Positions 44,900-53,339 of a DNA stretch of 64,000 nt are shown here, piece after piece. This DNA comes from an uncultured Lachnospiraceae bacterium (GTDB lineage: Bacteria; Bacillota; Clostridia; Lachnospirales; Lachnospiraceae). Every line of letters begins with the position of its first letter. The stretch's first letter is position 1. A program made the translations under genes and the position numbers. The notes beneath the pieces were generated by a model. The model was not told the DNA's origin and did not search any database. It saw only the letters and a program-made list of their open reading frames with translations. The stretch covers positions 21,971-85,970 of the forward strand of contig CAMWXE010000010.1 of assembly GCA_947178145.1 (NCBI GenBank), written 5' to 3'.

Positions 44900-46177
44900 C
44901 TACTTCAACCTAAATTCAAATACTTCATTCGCAAGCTGCATCAGACAGCCGTGATCAAGCTTCTTGTATTCGTCAACAGCAAGTTTTTTTCCGTTTACAA
45001 AAGTATGATTTAACGAACCCTTATCAACCAGATAATAACCATCCTGCTTTCTCACAATATCCGCATGGTTTCTGCTCACTGCCGGATTGTCTTTCATACA
45101 ATAGTCCACACAGGAAGCATCCTTTCCAAGCTTAAACGGATTGCGGTTAATGACAATTTTTTCCTTGGTGCGCTTTCTCACAATATATGGCACCGCCTCT
45201 TTTTCAGAAGTCTCTGCGCTGTCGTTAAGCTTTGCATGTTCCCCCTCATTTTTCTGCTGATTAGCCAGTTCCTCCGTGCTGTCATTTGACTCCTGCGGTT
45301 CCTGGCAAATATCTGCAACGGTCAAAATGTGTAAGGCTTCTTCCGATATCCCGTCAATCAGCACACTGCACAGTCCTCGGATCTCCTCAAGGCACCGCCT
45401 GCTGTCCTTAGGCGCAACGTCTTTTAGCGGAATATATGGAATGAGCACTTTATTCTCTGCCTCATTGATATATATTTCCCTTGGATTTAACATTAATTTA
45501 TCTGCGGAGAGCATATACTCCTCCAGGCTGAGCGCAGTTGTGAGCATGTCCGCAAAATATCTGAGCAGCTGCTCTTTATCCTTCGAAGTATTGTTGTCCT
45601 GAATATATTCATACAGACTTTTCATCCCGGTAATGCGCAGCTTCAACTTGTTATCGCGATACTCTGTCTGGAACATTCCTTTGATTTGGTTTCCAGTCAG
45701 CATACGGATCGCGAGTCTGTCGACCTGCTCTTCTTCGATATGATAGATCCTGTAGGTCTCTCCCTCCGCTGTCACTGTTTCCGCCTTCAGATTATAATGG
45801 TCTGCTGGTGCCTGCTTTACAGCCTTTTGCTGCTCCACTGTCTCCACGGCCTTCGTGGCTGAAACTCTTCTCTCTCCGCACAGCTTCAGCATTCGCCTGT
45901 AGATCTTCTCCATGCTCTGGTATTTATTGATATACTGCTCACTGGTTTCCTCTTTTTCCGTGAGATACCCGATTGCGATCTCTTCCGGGAAGAGCGCCTC
46001 ATCCACCGCCACATCATCACCGAAGAACAGCGCATTGCACTGCATATCCTTCGTATCAAAGTCATCCAGACCATTCATAGCATTAATTTCAAAGCTTTCG
46101 CTATGGTGTTCTTCCAGGAAAAGGATCAGCCGTTCCAGATAGGCCTTATCCTTGTCCAGTATTGCTATTTTGTACAT
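44900..46177 (-). CDS. FHA-domain protein with N-terminal DUF6382-like region
   Basis: A 425-residue protein. Residues 1-100 (KIAILDKDKAYLERLILFLE...) resemble a receiver-like fold lacking the phospho-acceptor pattern. The middle is similar to DUF6382 regions often joined to FHA. The C-terminus (about 330-425) is an FHA domain: PFKLGKDAS, NPAVSRNHADI and LNHTFVNGKKL. FHA domains bind phosphothreonine, so this is the likely reader of marks made by the kinase at 42368. A charged linker separates the parts. The DUF identification is tentative; the FHA call is firm. Confidence 0.85.
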   Translation of the reverse strand: MYKIAILDKDKAYLERLILFLEEHHSESFEINAMNGLDDFDTKDMQCNALFFGDDVAVDEALFPEEIAIGYLTEKEETSEQYINKYQSMEKIYRRMLKLCGERRVSATKAVETVEQQKAVKQAPADHYNLKAETVTAEGETYRIYHIEEEQVDRLAIRMLTGNQIKGMFQTEYRDNKLKLRITGMKSLYEYIQDNNTSKDKEQLLRYFADMLTTALSLEEYMLSADKLMLNPREIYINEAENKVLIPYIPLKDVAPKDSRRCLEEIRGLCSVLIDGISEEALHILTVADICQEPQESNDSTEELANQQKNEGEHAKLNDSAETSEKEAVPYIVRKRTKEKIVINRNPFKLGKDASCVDYCMKDNPAVSRNHADIVRKQDGYYLVDKGSLNHTFVNGKKLAVDEYKKLDHGCLMQLANEVFEFRLK

Positions 46178-46203
46178 ACTACCAACACCTTTCTCTTGTC
46201 GTA

Positions 46204-47373
46204 TTAATAAAAGATATGACCACCGATCCGAATTCCCTCAAGTCCTGGTATCGGTGTCCTGAAATATACACACTGCCCTACGTTTGTCACGCCGCTCATC
46301 GCCTCGTCCGCCGCCCGATAGCAGCTTGCTGTCGCAGAGTCGTTTGCCAGAGCGAGTGCTAATCTGCCACTTGCAACTGGTGAAAATTGTTTATTTTGAT
46401 AGACTACCCCCACAACCGTGTTGGGGTACACAGAACTGAGTACCCTGTTGATCACGACAGCGCCAACAGCAACCTGCCCCTCATAGGGTTCTCCTCCCGC
46501 CTCACAGTATATGATATTTGCCATCAGCTTGCGGTCCCCTTCCTCAAAGGTAACCTCTGATATATCACGCCATTTTGACTGTGCAGCCAGACGCGATTTT
46601 GCAAGTTCCTCTTCATACTGTTTCTGGAGTGCCGCAATATCCTGCTCCTGCTCGCTGATCATGGACTCGAGTACATCGATTGTAGCCTTTGCGTCTGCGA
46701 TCTGACTGGTATAGCTGGCCACATTTGCCGAGGTCTGGTTGACAAGCTCCGTGACTCTGCTCTTTTCTGCCTCTGCCTCCGCCTTCAGATTATTCAATGC
46801 CACAAGCTCCTCATTCAGCCGCACCTGGGTTTCTTCTACATACCTGCGCGTATCCTGAAACTGCTGCAGCATCTTGCGGTCATACGCATGGACGCGGTCA
46901 ATATAGTCACTTTTATTCAGAAAATCGGAAAAGCTCGTCGATGAAAACAAAATCTCCAGATATCCTTCCGTTCCGCCGCCCTCATACATCGACTTAATCC
47001 GAAGCTTCATATTTCGATACTGCTCATCCTGCATGCGAATCGCTTCCTCGAGTGCGGCCTCCGTCTGCGCAATCTCGGACTCCTTCGCCGTGATATCCGC
47101 CTCAATCCCCGCCAGGTTCATACTGACCTGTTCCAGTTCGTCATTGAGTGTGCTCAACTGCCCTAAGAGCGAGTTTTTTGTGATTTCCAATGACTGCTTT
47201 TTATCCTCGGTATCCTCCTTGGCATCTTCTGTCTTTTCCTTCTCAGCCTTTGCCCTCTGCAGTCTTTCCAGTGTCGTCTCAGCATATACAGGTCTTGACA
47301 CACTCCCGGCAGACGCTACCGTCATCACTGCAGCAAGCAGCACTGCCACCGACCGTTTATATGACACTTTCAT
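46204..47373 (-). CDS. Secreted SleB-type cell-wall hydrolase with coiled coil
   Basis: A 389-residue protein. The signal peptide is residues 1-31 (ending SVSRPVYAE). A long coiled coil at about 35-260 resembles the regulatory helices of PcsB/CwlO-like proteins. The C-terminal Hydrolase_2 domain (about 275-389) is recognisable by LMANIIYCEAGGEPYEGQVA and VVINRVLSSVYPNTV. SleB-family enzymes are lytic transglycosylases acting on peptidoglycan. The glutamate in CEAGGEP is the probable catalytic residue. It lies between upp and the FHA gene with gaps of about 20-25 bp, so it may be read with either group. Confidence 0.88.
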   Translation of the reverse strand: MKVSYKRSVAVLLAAVMTVASAGSVSRPVYAETTLERLQRAKAEKEKTEDAKEDTEDKKQSLEITKNSLLGQLSTLNDELEQVSMNLAGIEADITAKESEIAQTEAALEEAIRMQDEQYRNMKLRIKSMYEGGGTEGYLEILFSSTSFSDFLNKSDYIDRVHAYDRKMLQQFQDTRRYVEETQVRLNEELVALNNLKAEAEAEKSRVTELVNQTSANVASYTSQIADAKATIDVLESMISEQEQDIAALQKQYEEELAKSRLAAQSKWRDISEVTFEEGDRKLMANIIYCEAGGEPYEGQVAVGAVVINRVLSSVYPNTVVGVVYQNKQFSPVASGRLALALANDSATASCYRAADEAMSGVTNVGQCVYFRTPIPGLEGIRIGGHIFY

Positions 47374-47394
47374 GAATTCCTCTTTCCCTTCACA

Positions 47395-48024
47395 CTACTT
47401 TGTACCGAATATTCGATCCCCGGCATCGCCCAGACCCGGAACAATATATCCATGCGCATTCAATCCCTCATCGATCGCACCAATATAGATGTCCACATCC
47501 GGATGATCTTTTTTCATGCGATCCACGCCCTCCGGCGCAGCAATGATACACATGAAATGAATATTCTTACATCCCCTGTCCTTGAGCATCTGGATCGCCA
47601 CAGTGGAAGAGCCGCCTGTAGCAAGCATCGGATCCACCACAAATACTTCTCTCTGACTGCAGTCGTCTGGAAGCTTACAGTAATACTCTACTGGCTCTAA
47701 TGTCTCCGGGTCGCGGTACAGACCAATGTGGCCTACCTTCGCAGCCGGGATAAGCTGCAGCATGCCATCCACCATGCCAAGACCTGCGCGGAGGATCGGC
47801 ACGACTGCAAGTTTTTTGCCCGCAAGCGTTTTTACTGTTGTCTTGCAGACGGGTGTCTCAATCTCCACATCCGCAAGCTTCAAATCTCTCGTAGCCTCGT
47901 AACATATCAGATTTGCAATCTCGCTGATTGCCTGTCTAAAATCTTTTGTTCCTGTCTCTTTCCGCCTGATCATACCAATCTTGTGCTGAATCAGCGGATG
48001 GTCCATCACTACAACCTTTGCCAT
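47395..48024 (-). CDS. upp: Uracil phosphoribosyltransferase
   Basis: A 209-residue enzyme of pyrimidine salvage making UMP from uracil and PRPP. The PRPP-binding motif is [20 protein letters not shown]. The uracil site is near the C-terminus ([20 protein letters not shown]). The N-terminal [14 protein letters not shown] is characteristic. Length and motifs are standard for the family. It follows rpiB, and ywlC-rpiB-upp mirrors the gene order known in Bacillus. Confidence 0.97.
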   Translation of the reverse strand: MAKVVVMDHPLIQHKIGMIRRKETGTKDFRQAISEIANLICYEATRDLKLADVEIETPVCKTTVKTLAGKKLAVVPILRAGLGMVDGMLQLIPAAKVGHIGLYRDPETLEPVEYYCKLPDDCSQREVFVVDPMLATGGSSTVAIQMLKDRGCKNIHFMCIIAAPEGVDRMKKDHPDVDIYIGAIDEGLNAHGYIVPGLGDAGDRIFGTK

Positions 48025-48085
48025 GATGCTTATCCTCCTAGTTTTTTATTCTACACATTCCGCATGTTTTCGGCAGCGTTTCTCC

Positions 48086-48535
48086 TTATTTCATCGTCTC
48101 GTCTTCCAGTGCCTGGATCGCTGCCACCCGCCTGCAATGTTTTTCTTCCCCGGGAAATTCTGTATTCAGAAACGTTTCCACAATGCTGAGTGCAAGATTT
48201 GGCCCAACGATACCCGCTCCCAGTGCAAGTACATTGGCATTGTTGTGTTCTCTTGTCAGTCTCGCAGACACTGTGTCCGCGCACAGCGCACAGCGGATGC
48301 CCTTCACTTTATTTGCAGTGATTGAGATGCCGATTCCTGTCGTGCAGACCACAATCCCTCTCTCAAATTCCCCTGATGCAACTGCCCTCGCAACTGCCTG
48401 TCCAAACGCCGGGTAATCGCAGGACTCTTTTCCGTAACAGCCAAAATCTTTGTACTCTATATGATTTTCTGCAAAGTATTTTAAGATCTCCTGTTTCAAT
48501 TCGTATCCGCCATGATCACATCCGATTGCTATCAT
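48086..48535 (-). CDS. rpiB: Ribose-5-phosphate isomerase B
   Basis: A 149-residue RpiB/LacAB-type isomerase converting ribose 5-phosphate and ribulose 5-phosphate in the pentose phosphate pathway. It begins MIAIGCDHGGYELKQEI (DHxG motif), with the phosphate and active-site loop GIVVCTTGIGISITANKVKG. CAL within RCALCADTVSARLTREHNN is also family-typical. Complete and unremarkable. Its neighbours are ywlC upstream and upp downstream. Confidence 0.96.
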   Translation of the reverse strand: MIAIGCDHGGYELKQEILKYFAENHIEYKDFGCYGKESCDYPAFGQAVARAVASGEFERGIVVCTTGIGISITANKVKGIRCALCADTVSARLTREHNNANVLALGAGIVGPNLALSIVETFLNTEFPGEEKHCRRVAAIQALEDETMK

Positions 48536-48649
48536 GCTCCTACACCCTCCTCCAAATCATTCAAAATCTCTTGTTTCAACGCATCTCCACACCCTGATAC
48601 ACGTTCCTGGTGCTCCCATTTCCGGATGGTTTCCGAATCCCTGTTGGCA

Positions 48650-49738
48650 TTATACGCGTATCACTTTATGCCCCGCTGCTTTTAGCAGGCGGTTCATGAC
48701 TGCCTGTCCGAATCCATAATCCGTGAATGTCTCCGCAAACGACTCCGCGTAGATATAGGAAACATCCTCATCGTCAAATTCGCGCAAAAATGTGTAAAGC
48801 TGTCTTGCAATTGTCGTGGAATCGCTCTTGCTTCCCGCATTTTTGACACTGGCAGCATGGTACTCCGGCAACAGCTCTTCTGTGCCGATGATTCCCGTGC
48901 GCTTTCCTTCCGCCTCATGCAGCGCTGCCTGTTGATTAATGTAACGGACAACTTTCTGCGGCTCCCCTTCCACGATCACAAGCTCTCCCTTTGGCGCGTA
49001 ATGACGATACTTCATGCCTGGTGCCTTCGGTGCCTGCGCAGAGCTGCTGTCATAAATGGTCACATCCATGTCTACCGCACCAACCACGCCGGACAACATC
49101 TTCTGCGTGATATAGCCGGGTCTTAAGATCATGGGAATTTCGCCTGTCACATCTACAATCGTGGACTCGAGCCCGATTTCCACGCCCTCCGCATCGATAA
49201 TCATATCGATTCTGCCGTCCATATCCTGCACCACATGTTTTGCAAGTGTAGGACTTGGCTTACCGGAAAGATTCGCGCTCGGTGCCGCCACATACCCCCC
49301 AGCTTTTCTTATAAAAAGCCGGGCGAGCGGGTGACCTGGCATACGCACTGCCACCGTGTCAAGTCCCCCTGTTGTCTGATGTGGCACAATCGCCGCTCTC
49401 CTGAATATCATCGTAAGCGGCCCCGGCCAAAACGCATCTGCAAGCTTTTTTGCCGTTTGGGGGATCTCGCAGACAATCTGTTCCAAAGCTGCAATATCCG
49501 CAATGTGCACAATCAATGGATTGTCGCATGGCCTGCCCTTTGCCGCATATATTTTTCTGGAAGACTCTGGATTGAGGGCATCCCCTCCAAGGCCATACAC
49601 GGTTTCCGTAGGAAATGCAACCAATCCGCCACGCCGGATGACGCAGCCTGCACATGCAAGCTTCTCCTCGACATCCTCACTGGAATCGTTCTTTCCTATG
49701 GTAACAATTTTGGTTTCCATCTTTAATAATTGCTCCAT
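48650..49738 (-). CDS. ywlC: Threonylcarbamoyl-AMP synthase (Sua5/YwlC)
   Basis: A 362-residue two-domain enzyme. The YrdC domain has GGLVAFPTETVYGLGGDALN, KIYAAKGRPCDNPLIVHI, FWPGPLTMIF and PSANLSGKPSPT. The C-terminal Sua5 domain has APGMKYRHYAPKGEL. It forms threonylcarbamoyl-AMP from threonine, bicarbonate and ATP for the t6A37 modification of tRNA. The start could be 49738 (AAAGGAAA close upstream) or the second ATG six codons later. Normal length. Confidence 0.96.
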   Translation of the reverse strand: MEQLLKMETKIVTIGKNDSSEDVEEKLACAGCVIRRGGLVAFPTETVYGLGGDALNPESSRKIYAAKGRPCDNPLIVHIADIAALEQIVCEIPQTAKKLADAFWPGPLTMIFRRAAIVPHQTTGGLDTVAVRMPGHPLARLFIRKAGGYVAAPSANLSGKPSPTLAKHVVQDMDGRIDMIIDAEGVEIGLESTIVDVTGEIPMILRPGYITQKMLSGVVGAVDMDVTIYDSSSAQAPKAPGMKYRHYAPKGELVIVEGEPQKVVRYINQQAALHEAEGKRTGIIGTEELLPEYHAASVKNAGSKSDSTTIARQLYTFLREFDDEDVSYIYAESFAETFTDYGFGQAVMNRLLKAAGHKVIRV

Positions 49739-49811
49739 TTTCCTTTGTCCTATTTCAAGTCTTATTTATTTTAGCACACTTATGCTATTTTATAAAGCCA
49801 TTTTTAAAAAA

Positions 49812-50531
49812 TCAGCTATTTACTACCTGCATGATTCCCATATAGATTGCCCATGCCACTTTTTCCTGGTAATCATCCTGCGTCAGAAGCTGTGCCTCAG
49901 TGGGGTTGCTCATGAAGGCGCACTCCACAATCACAATCGGAACGGATGTCTTCTTAAGCAAATAATAACTGCCGTTATCCTTTGCCACGCGTTCCTTTTT
50001 CGGCTTCAACGTCCTGATCAGCTGTGCCTGCATAATCTCTGCGGCCTCTCTGCTCCTGACAGAATCTTTGTAATAAAACACCTGTACGCCGCTGACTGTG
50101 GAATCCGGGTAGCTGTTCTGATGAATGCTGACTGCAAGCGCTGGCTTAGCCTCCTCAATGATAGCAAGGCGGTTTTTCATATCGACAACTTTTTTGTTGG
50201 AATCTGATTCCTTGTACAATCCGTTATCGTCTGTTCTTGTCATGACCACATTGATGCCATTCTCCTTGAGATTGCGCTCAAGCTTCAGGGCAATTGAGAG
50301 ATTGATATCCTTTTCCAGAGCATTGTTCACACCGATTTTGCCCGGATCAATTCCCCCATGCCCGGCATCCACTACGATTGTGATTTCGCTGCCATTTTTC
50401 TGAAATGCCTTTTTTGTATGCTCTTCTATCGTACTCACAAACTGTGCGGATTCCCTCGCTACCATAATCATGGCTAACACCAGTAACAGTGTCAGGATTT
50501 TTGTTGCTTTCTTGCTGCGTTCTGCGTTCAT
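49812..50531 (-). CDS. cwlD: N-acetylmuramoyl-L-alanine amidase, CwlD-like
   Basis: A 239-residue protein. The N-terminal signal anchor (ILTLLLVLAMIMVA) precedes an Amidase_3 zinc hydrolase domain: VVDAGHGGIDPGKIG, VVMTRTDDNGLY, SIHQNSYPD and the catalytic IVIVECAFMSNPTEA. This is also the length of Bacillus CwlD, which makes muramic-delta-lactam in spore cortex. That, with the SleB-type hydrolase nearby, fits a spore former, but other short amidases look alike. It begins 63 bp after the metal permease gene ends. Confidence 0.85.
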   Translation of the reverse strand: MNAERSKKATKILTLLLVLAMIMVARESAQFVSTIEEHTKKAFQKNGSEITIVVDAGHGGIDPGKIGVNNALEKDINLSIALKLERNLKENGINVVMTRTDDNGLYKESDSNKKVVDMKNRLAIIEEAKPALAVSIHQNSYPDSTVSGVQVFYYKDSVRSREAAEIMQAQLIRTLKPKKERVAKDNGSYYLLKKTSVPIVIVECAFMSNPTEAQLLTQDDYQEKVAWAIYMGIMQVVNS

Positions 50532-50594
50532 TCCACATACCTATCTCAAGATTTCGTTGCTATATTCTATGAAAAACCGCAGCACTTTATGAAA

Positions 50595-51428
50595 CTATCC
50601 CTTTATTTTCCCTGCAAGGCAGTTGATGAAAAATACGACAATCTCGGCCGCGACGATCGTCGACCCGACTGGAGTTGAGAACAGAATTGACAGCCCGATT
50701 CCCACAAGCGCGCAGAAAACAGCTATGACTGCAGCATAGATTACTACCCCCTTAAAGTTCTGTATTATGCGCATTGCAGACAATGCCGGGAAGATCACAA
50801 GGGCCGATATCAAAAGAGAGCCCACCAGATTCATTGCAAGCACTATAATCACTGCTGTGACAATTGCTATGAGATTATTGTATGCGCCAGCTTTCAGACC
50901 TGTTGCCCGCGCAAAGTTTTCATCGAATGTGACTGCGAAGATACGGTTGTATAAAAAGATAAATATTGCCACCACAATCACTGACATGACCACGCACAGC
51001 CACACTTCAGCCTTTGTGAGTGTCAGAATCGACGTGGAGCCAAAGAGCGTGCTGCACACGTCCCCCGATATATTTGCCGATGTGGAAAACAGATTCATCA
51101 CAAGATAGCCCACAGCAAGGGAACCGACAGAGAGCATGGCAATCGCCGCGTCACCGTGTATCTTTGGATTCTGTCCGGTCCTCAGGATCAGTATCGCCGC
51201 GAGAATTGTCACCGGCATTACCACAATGGACGTGTTGCCAAGATCAAACAGGGTTGCGACTGCCAGCGCCCCAAATGCCACGTGGGAAAGACCATCACCG
51301 ATATAAGAAAACCGTTTCAGCACCAGTATCACGCCGAGAAGCGACGCGCACAGCGCAATCAGCGTCCCGACAATCAGGGCGTATCTCACAAAAGGGTAGG
51401 ACAGATAAAATTGTAATAGTTGTATCAT
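50595..51428 (-). CDS. znuB: Metal ABC importer permease (ZnuB-like)
   Basis: A 277-residue ABC-3 family permease with about eight hydrophobic helices: VGTLIALCASLLGVILVLKR and FSYIGDGLSHVAFGALAVA near the N-terminus are the family hallmark. It forms the channel of a Zn/Mn importer with the ATPase and binding protein immediately upstream. The start overlaps the ATPase gene's stop by 4 bases (translational coupling). Zn is favoured because of the histidine-rich binding protein. Confidence 0.92.
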   Translation of the reverse strand: MIQLLQFYLSYPFVRYALIVGTLIALCASLLGVILVLKRFSYIGDGLSHVAFGALAVATLFDLGNTSIVVMPVTILAAILILRTGQNPKIHGDAAIAMLSVGSLAVGYLVMNLFSTSANISGDVCSTLFGSTSILTLTKAEVWLCVVMSVIVVAIFIFLYNRIFAVTFDENFARATGLKAGAYNNLIAIVTAVIIVLAMNLVGSLLISALVIFPALSAMRIIQNFKGVVIYAAVIAVFCALVGIGLSILFSTPVGSTIVAAEIVVFFINCLAGKIKG

Positions 51429-52126
51429 AATTGACTCCCTCCAAGTTCTTTCCAGAAATCACTTCGCATATATTCCTTCGTCGTCCCGATAAACGACTCC
51501 TCTTTTTCCACATGCAGAATATGGCTTGCGTATTCTGCTGCGGCGTGTATATCGTGAGATACCATAATAATTGTCAGCCCCTCCTGATTCAACTCCCTGA
51601 TCAGCTGGTAAAATTCTGCCGTCACTTTGGGATCCAAACCTGTCACCGGCTCATCGAGCACCAGAAGTTTTGATGACGCACACAGAGCCCGCGCCAGAAG
51701 CACACGCTGCTGCTGCCCCCCCGAAAGGTTTCGATAACACTCCTTTCTCAGATTCCAGATATCCATGCGTTTCATATTTTCCTCTGCAAGGCGTTTTTGC
51801 GCTTTATGAAAAAATGGCCGTCTCCCACATTGAGAAAGTGTACCAGACAGCACGATTTCCCACACCGACGCCGGAAAGTCCTTCTGCACAAACGTCTGCT
51901 GCGGCAGATAACCAATCTCATGTGCCTCCAGCCCGTCACCGTATGTAATGCTTCCACCCATCAGCGGAGTGAGCCCCAGAAGTGTCTTCATAAGTGTGCT
52001 TTTACCCGCACCATTTTCACCCACGATGCACAGATAATCTCCCTTTTCAACAGAAAAACTGATATGTTCCGCCACCGGCGTTCCCTCATAGCCCAATATT
52101 AGATTTTCACACTTTATATATGACAT
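51425..52126 (-). CDS. znuC: Metal ABC importer ATPase (ZnuC-like)
   Basis: About 233 residues. Walker A is CIVGENGAGKSTLMKTLLGL, the Q-loop is in IGYLPQQT, the signature is NLSGGQQQRVLLARAL and Walker B is LLVLDEPVTGLDP, with switch histidine in IIMVSHDIH. The start is at 52126 (MSYIKCENLIL), preceded by GGGAGG. It powers the importer with the permease encoded downstream and the lipoprotein upstream. Confidence 0.93.
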   Translation of the reverse strand: MSYIKCENLILGYEGTPVAEHISFSVEKGDYLCIVGENGAGKSTLMKTLLGLTPLMGGSITYGDGLEAHEIGYLPQQTFVQKDFPASVWEIVLSGTLSQCGRRPFFHKAQKRLAEENMKRMDIWNLRKECYRNLSGGQQQRVLLARALCASSKLLVLDEPVTGLDPKVTAEFYQLIRELNQEGLTIIMVSHDIHAAAEYASHILHVEKEESFIGTTKEYMRSDFWKELGGSQL

Positions 52127-52156
52127 GCTGTCTGCCTCCCATCCTTTTAGCATATA

Positions 52157-53152
52157 CTACTTCAGTGCCTGTCTCAGTACCTTGAGATTCTGCTCCATCG
52201 CATTCAGATAATGAAAACCTGCCTCAATGTCCTTCTGCGAGACGGACTGCATAGAATTCAGGACAACGATTTGCTGATGTCCTGTCTTTCCGTTCTCAAT
52301 GACAACCTGGGCCAGCCTATCGTCTGAACCTTCCAGTATGACAACGACATCCAGCGCCAGCGCATCCAATTGGTTGATCAAGAATGCCACTGTCCCAAAG
52401 CTCGTCTCCGTCTCTGCACTACACCCGTTGAATGCCGCATAGTATTCCAGTCCATAATCCTCCACAAAATATCGGAAAGGGAATCGGTCTGCAAAGAGAA
52501 GTGTGCTGTGGCTGCCCGTTTTTACCGCTTCTGCAAACTGAGTGTCAAGTGCATCGAGCGCCTCGATATATCCGTCGCAGTTTCTTCTGTATAATTCAGC
52601 ATTCTCGCTGTCCATCCGGGCAAGTTCCGCCGCGATCTCCTCCACAATGAATGCCGCATTTCTGACAGAAAGCCAGACATGCTCATCATACTCATGTTCC
52701 TCATTCCCGTGGTCCTCATTCTCTCCGTGGTCATGGGCCCCATGACCGCTGACGCCCTCGATGTGCTCCTCCGCAACGAGTCTTTCGCCGACAACTTCCA
52801 TCATATTCATCGCGCGCATATCTGGATTGACCGCCTCCTTCAGCGCATCATCCACCCACACATCAGACTCACCGCCGACATAAATCAGCAAGTCACACGT
52901 TGAAACTCTTGCCATATCAAGCGCTGACGGCTGGAAATTGTGCAGGTCTCCCCCTTTATCCATGAGCAGCGTCACCGATACATTCGCCTCATTGCCCTGA
53001 ATCAGATTTACAACCCAGTCATACTGCGGAAATGTCGTACATACAATCTGCAGGCGGTTATCCTCCGTCAAAGGCAGGCTAAATCGGGTACAGCCTGTCA
53101 GTATGCACAGATATAATGCTGCAAGCATAACCAGCATAAAACTCTTTTTCAT
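52157..53152 (-). CDS. znuA: Zinc-type ABC substrate-binding lipoprotein (ZnuA-like)
   Basis: A 331-residue cluster A-I (TroA-like) binding protein. A lipoprotein signal ends in the lipobox LTGC at about residue 21. Metal ligands are expected at His (GGDLHNFQPSA), a second His after the loop, and an Asp or Glu downstream. A histidine- and acid-rich loop (SGHGAHDHGENEDHGNEEH, followed by EYDEHVW) is the sign of zinc specificity. It is the first gene of the operon and lies directly behind the promoter and operator at 53224-53274. Confidence 0.93.
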   Translation of the reverse strand: MKKSFMLVMLAALYLCILTGCTRFSLPLTEDNRLQIVCTTFPQYDWVVNLIQGNEANVSVTLLMDKGGDLHNFQPSALDMARVSTCDLLIYVGGESDVWVDDALKEAVNPDMRAMNMMEVVGERLVAEEHIEGVSGHGAHDHGENEDHGNEEHEYDEHVWLSVRNAAFIVEEIAAELARMDSENAELYRRNCDGYIEALDALDTQFAEAVKTGSHSTLLFADRFPFRYFVEDYGLEYYAAFNGCSAETETSFGTVAFLINQLDALALDVVVILEGSDDRLAQVVIENGKTGHQQIVVLNSMQSVSQKDIEAGFHYLNAMEQNLKVLRQALK

Positions 53153-53223
53153 CTATTGATTACACCTTTCTCAAACAATACAGCTGTCACGCACTCACCC
53201 CATGCAGCCATCGTTTCCAAATT

Positions 53224-53274
53224 TGCAAATCATTTGCATTTTATAATTATATCCATCTGCCCTGATCTTGTCAA
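53224..53274 (-). promoter_or_regulatory. Perfect sigma-A promoter with palindromic operator for the znu operon
   Basis: On the minus strand TTGACA (53274-53269), exactly 17 bases and TATAAT (53251-53246) match the consensus. Just downstream, at the expected start of transcription, is the perfect palindrome TGCAAATGATTTGCA (53238-53224). This position is that of a repressor operator. A Zur-type (Fur family) metalloregulator is the natural candidate, although the sequence is not the Bacillus Zur box. Confidence 0.8.
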
Positions 53275-53293
53275 GAATGATTTTGCGCGTGAT

Positions 53294-53338
53294 AAAAAGA
53301 GCCTGCAACTGCTCTTCTCCTGCAGTTGCAAGCTCTTT
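53294..53338 (-). terminator. Intrinsic terminator of the GH18 gene
   Basis: Minus strand: GAGCTTGCAACTGC pairs with GCAGTTGCAGGCTC (one mismatch) around a short loop, followed by TTTTTATC. It begins within the last codons of the GH18 gene and separates it from the znu promoter. Confidence 0.88.
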
Positions 53339-53339
53339 G

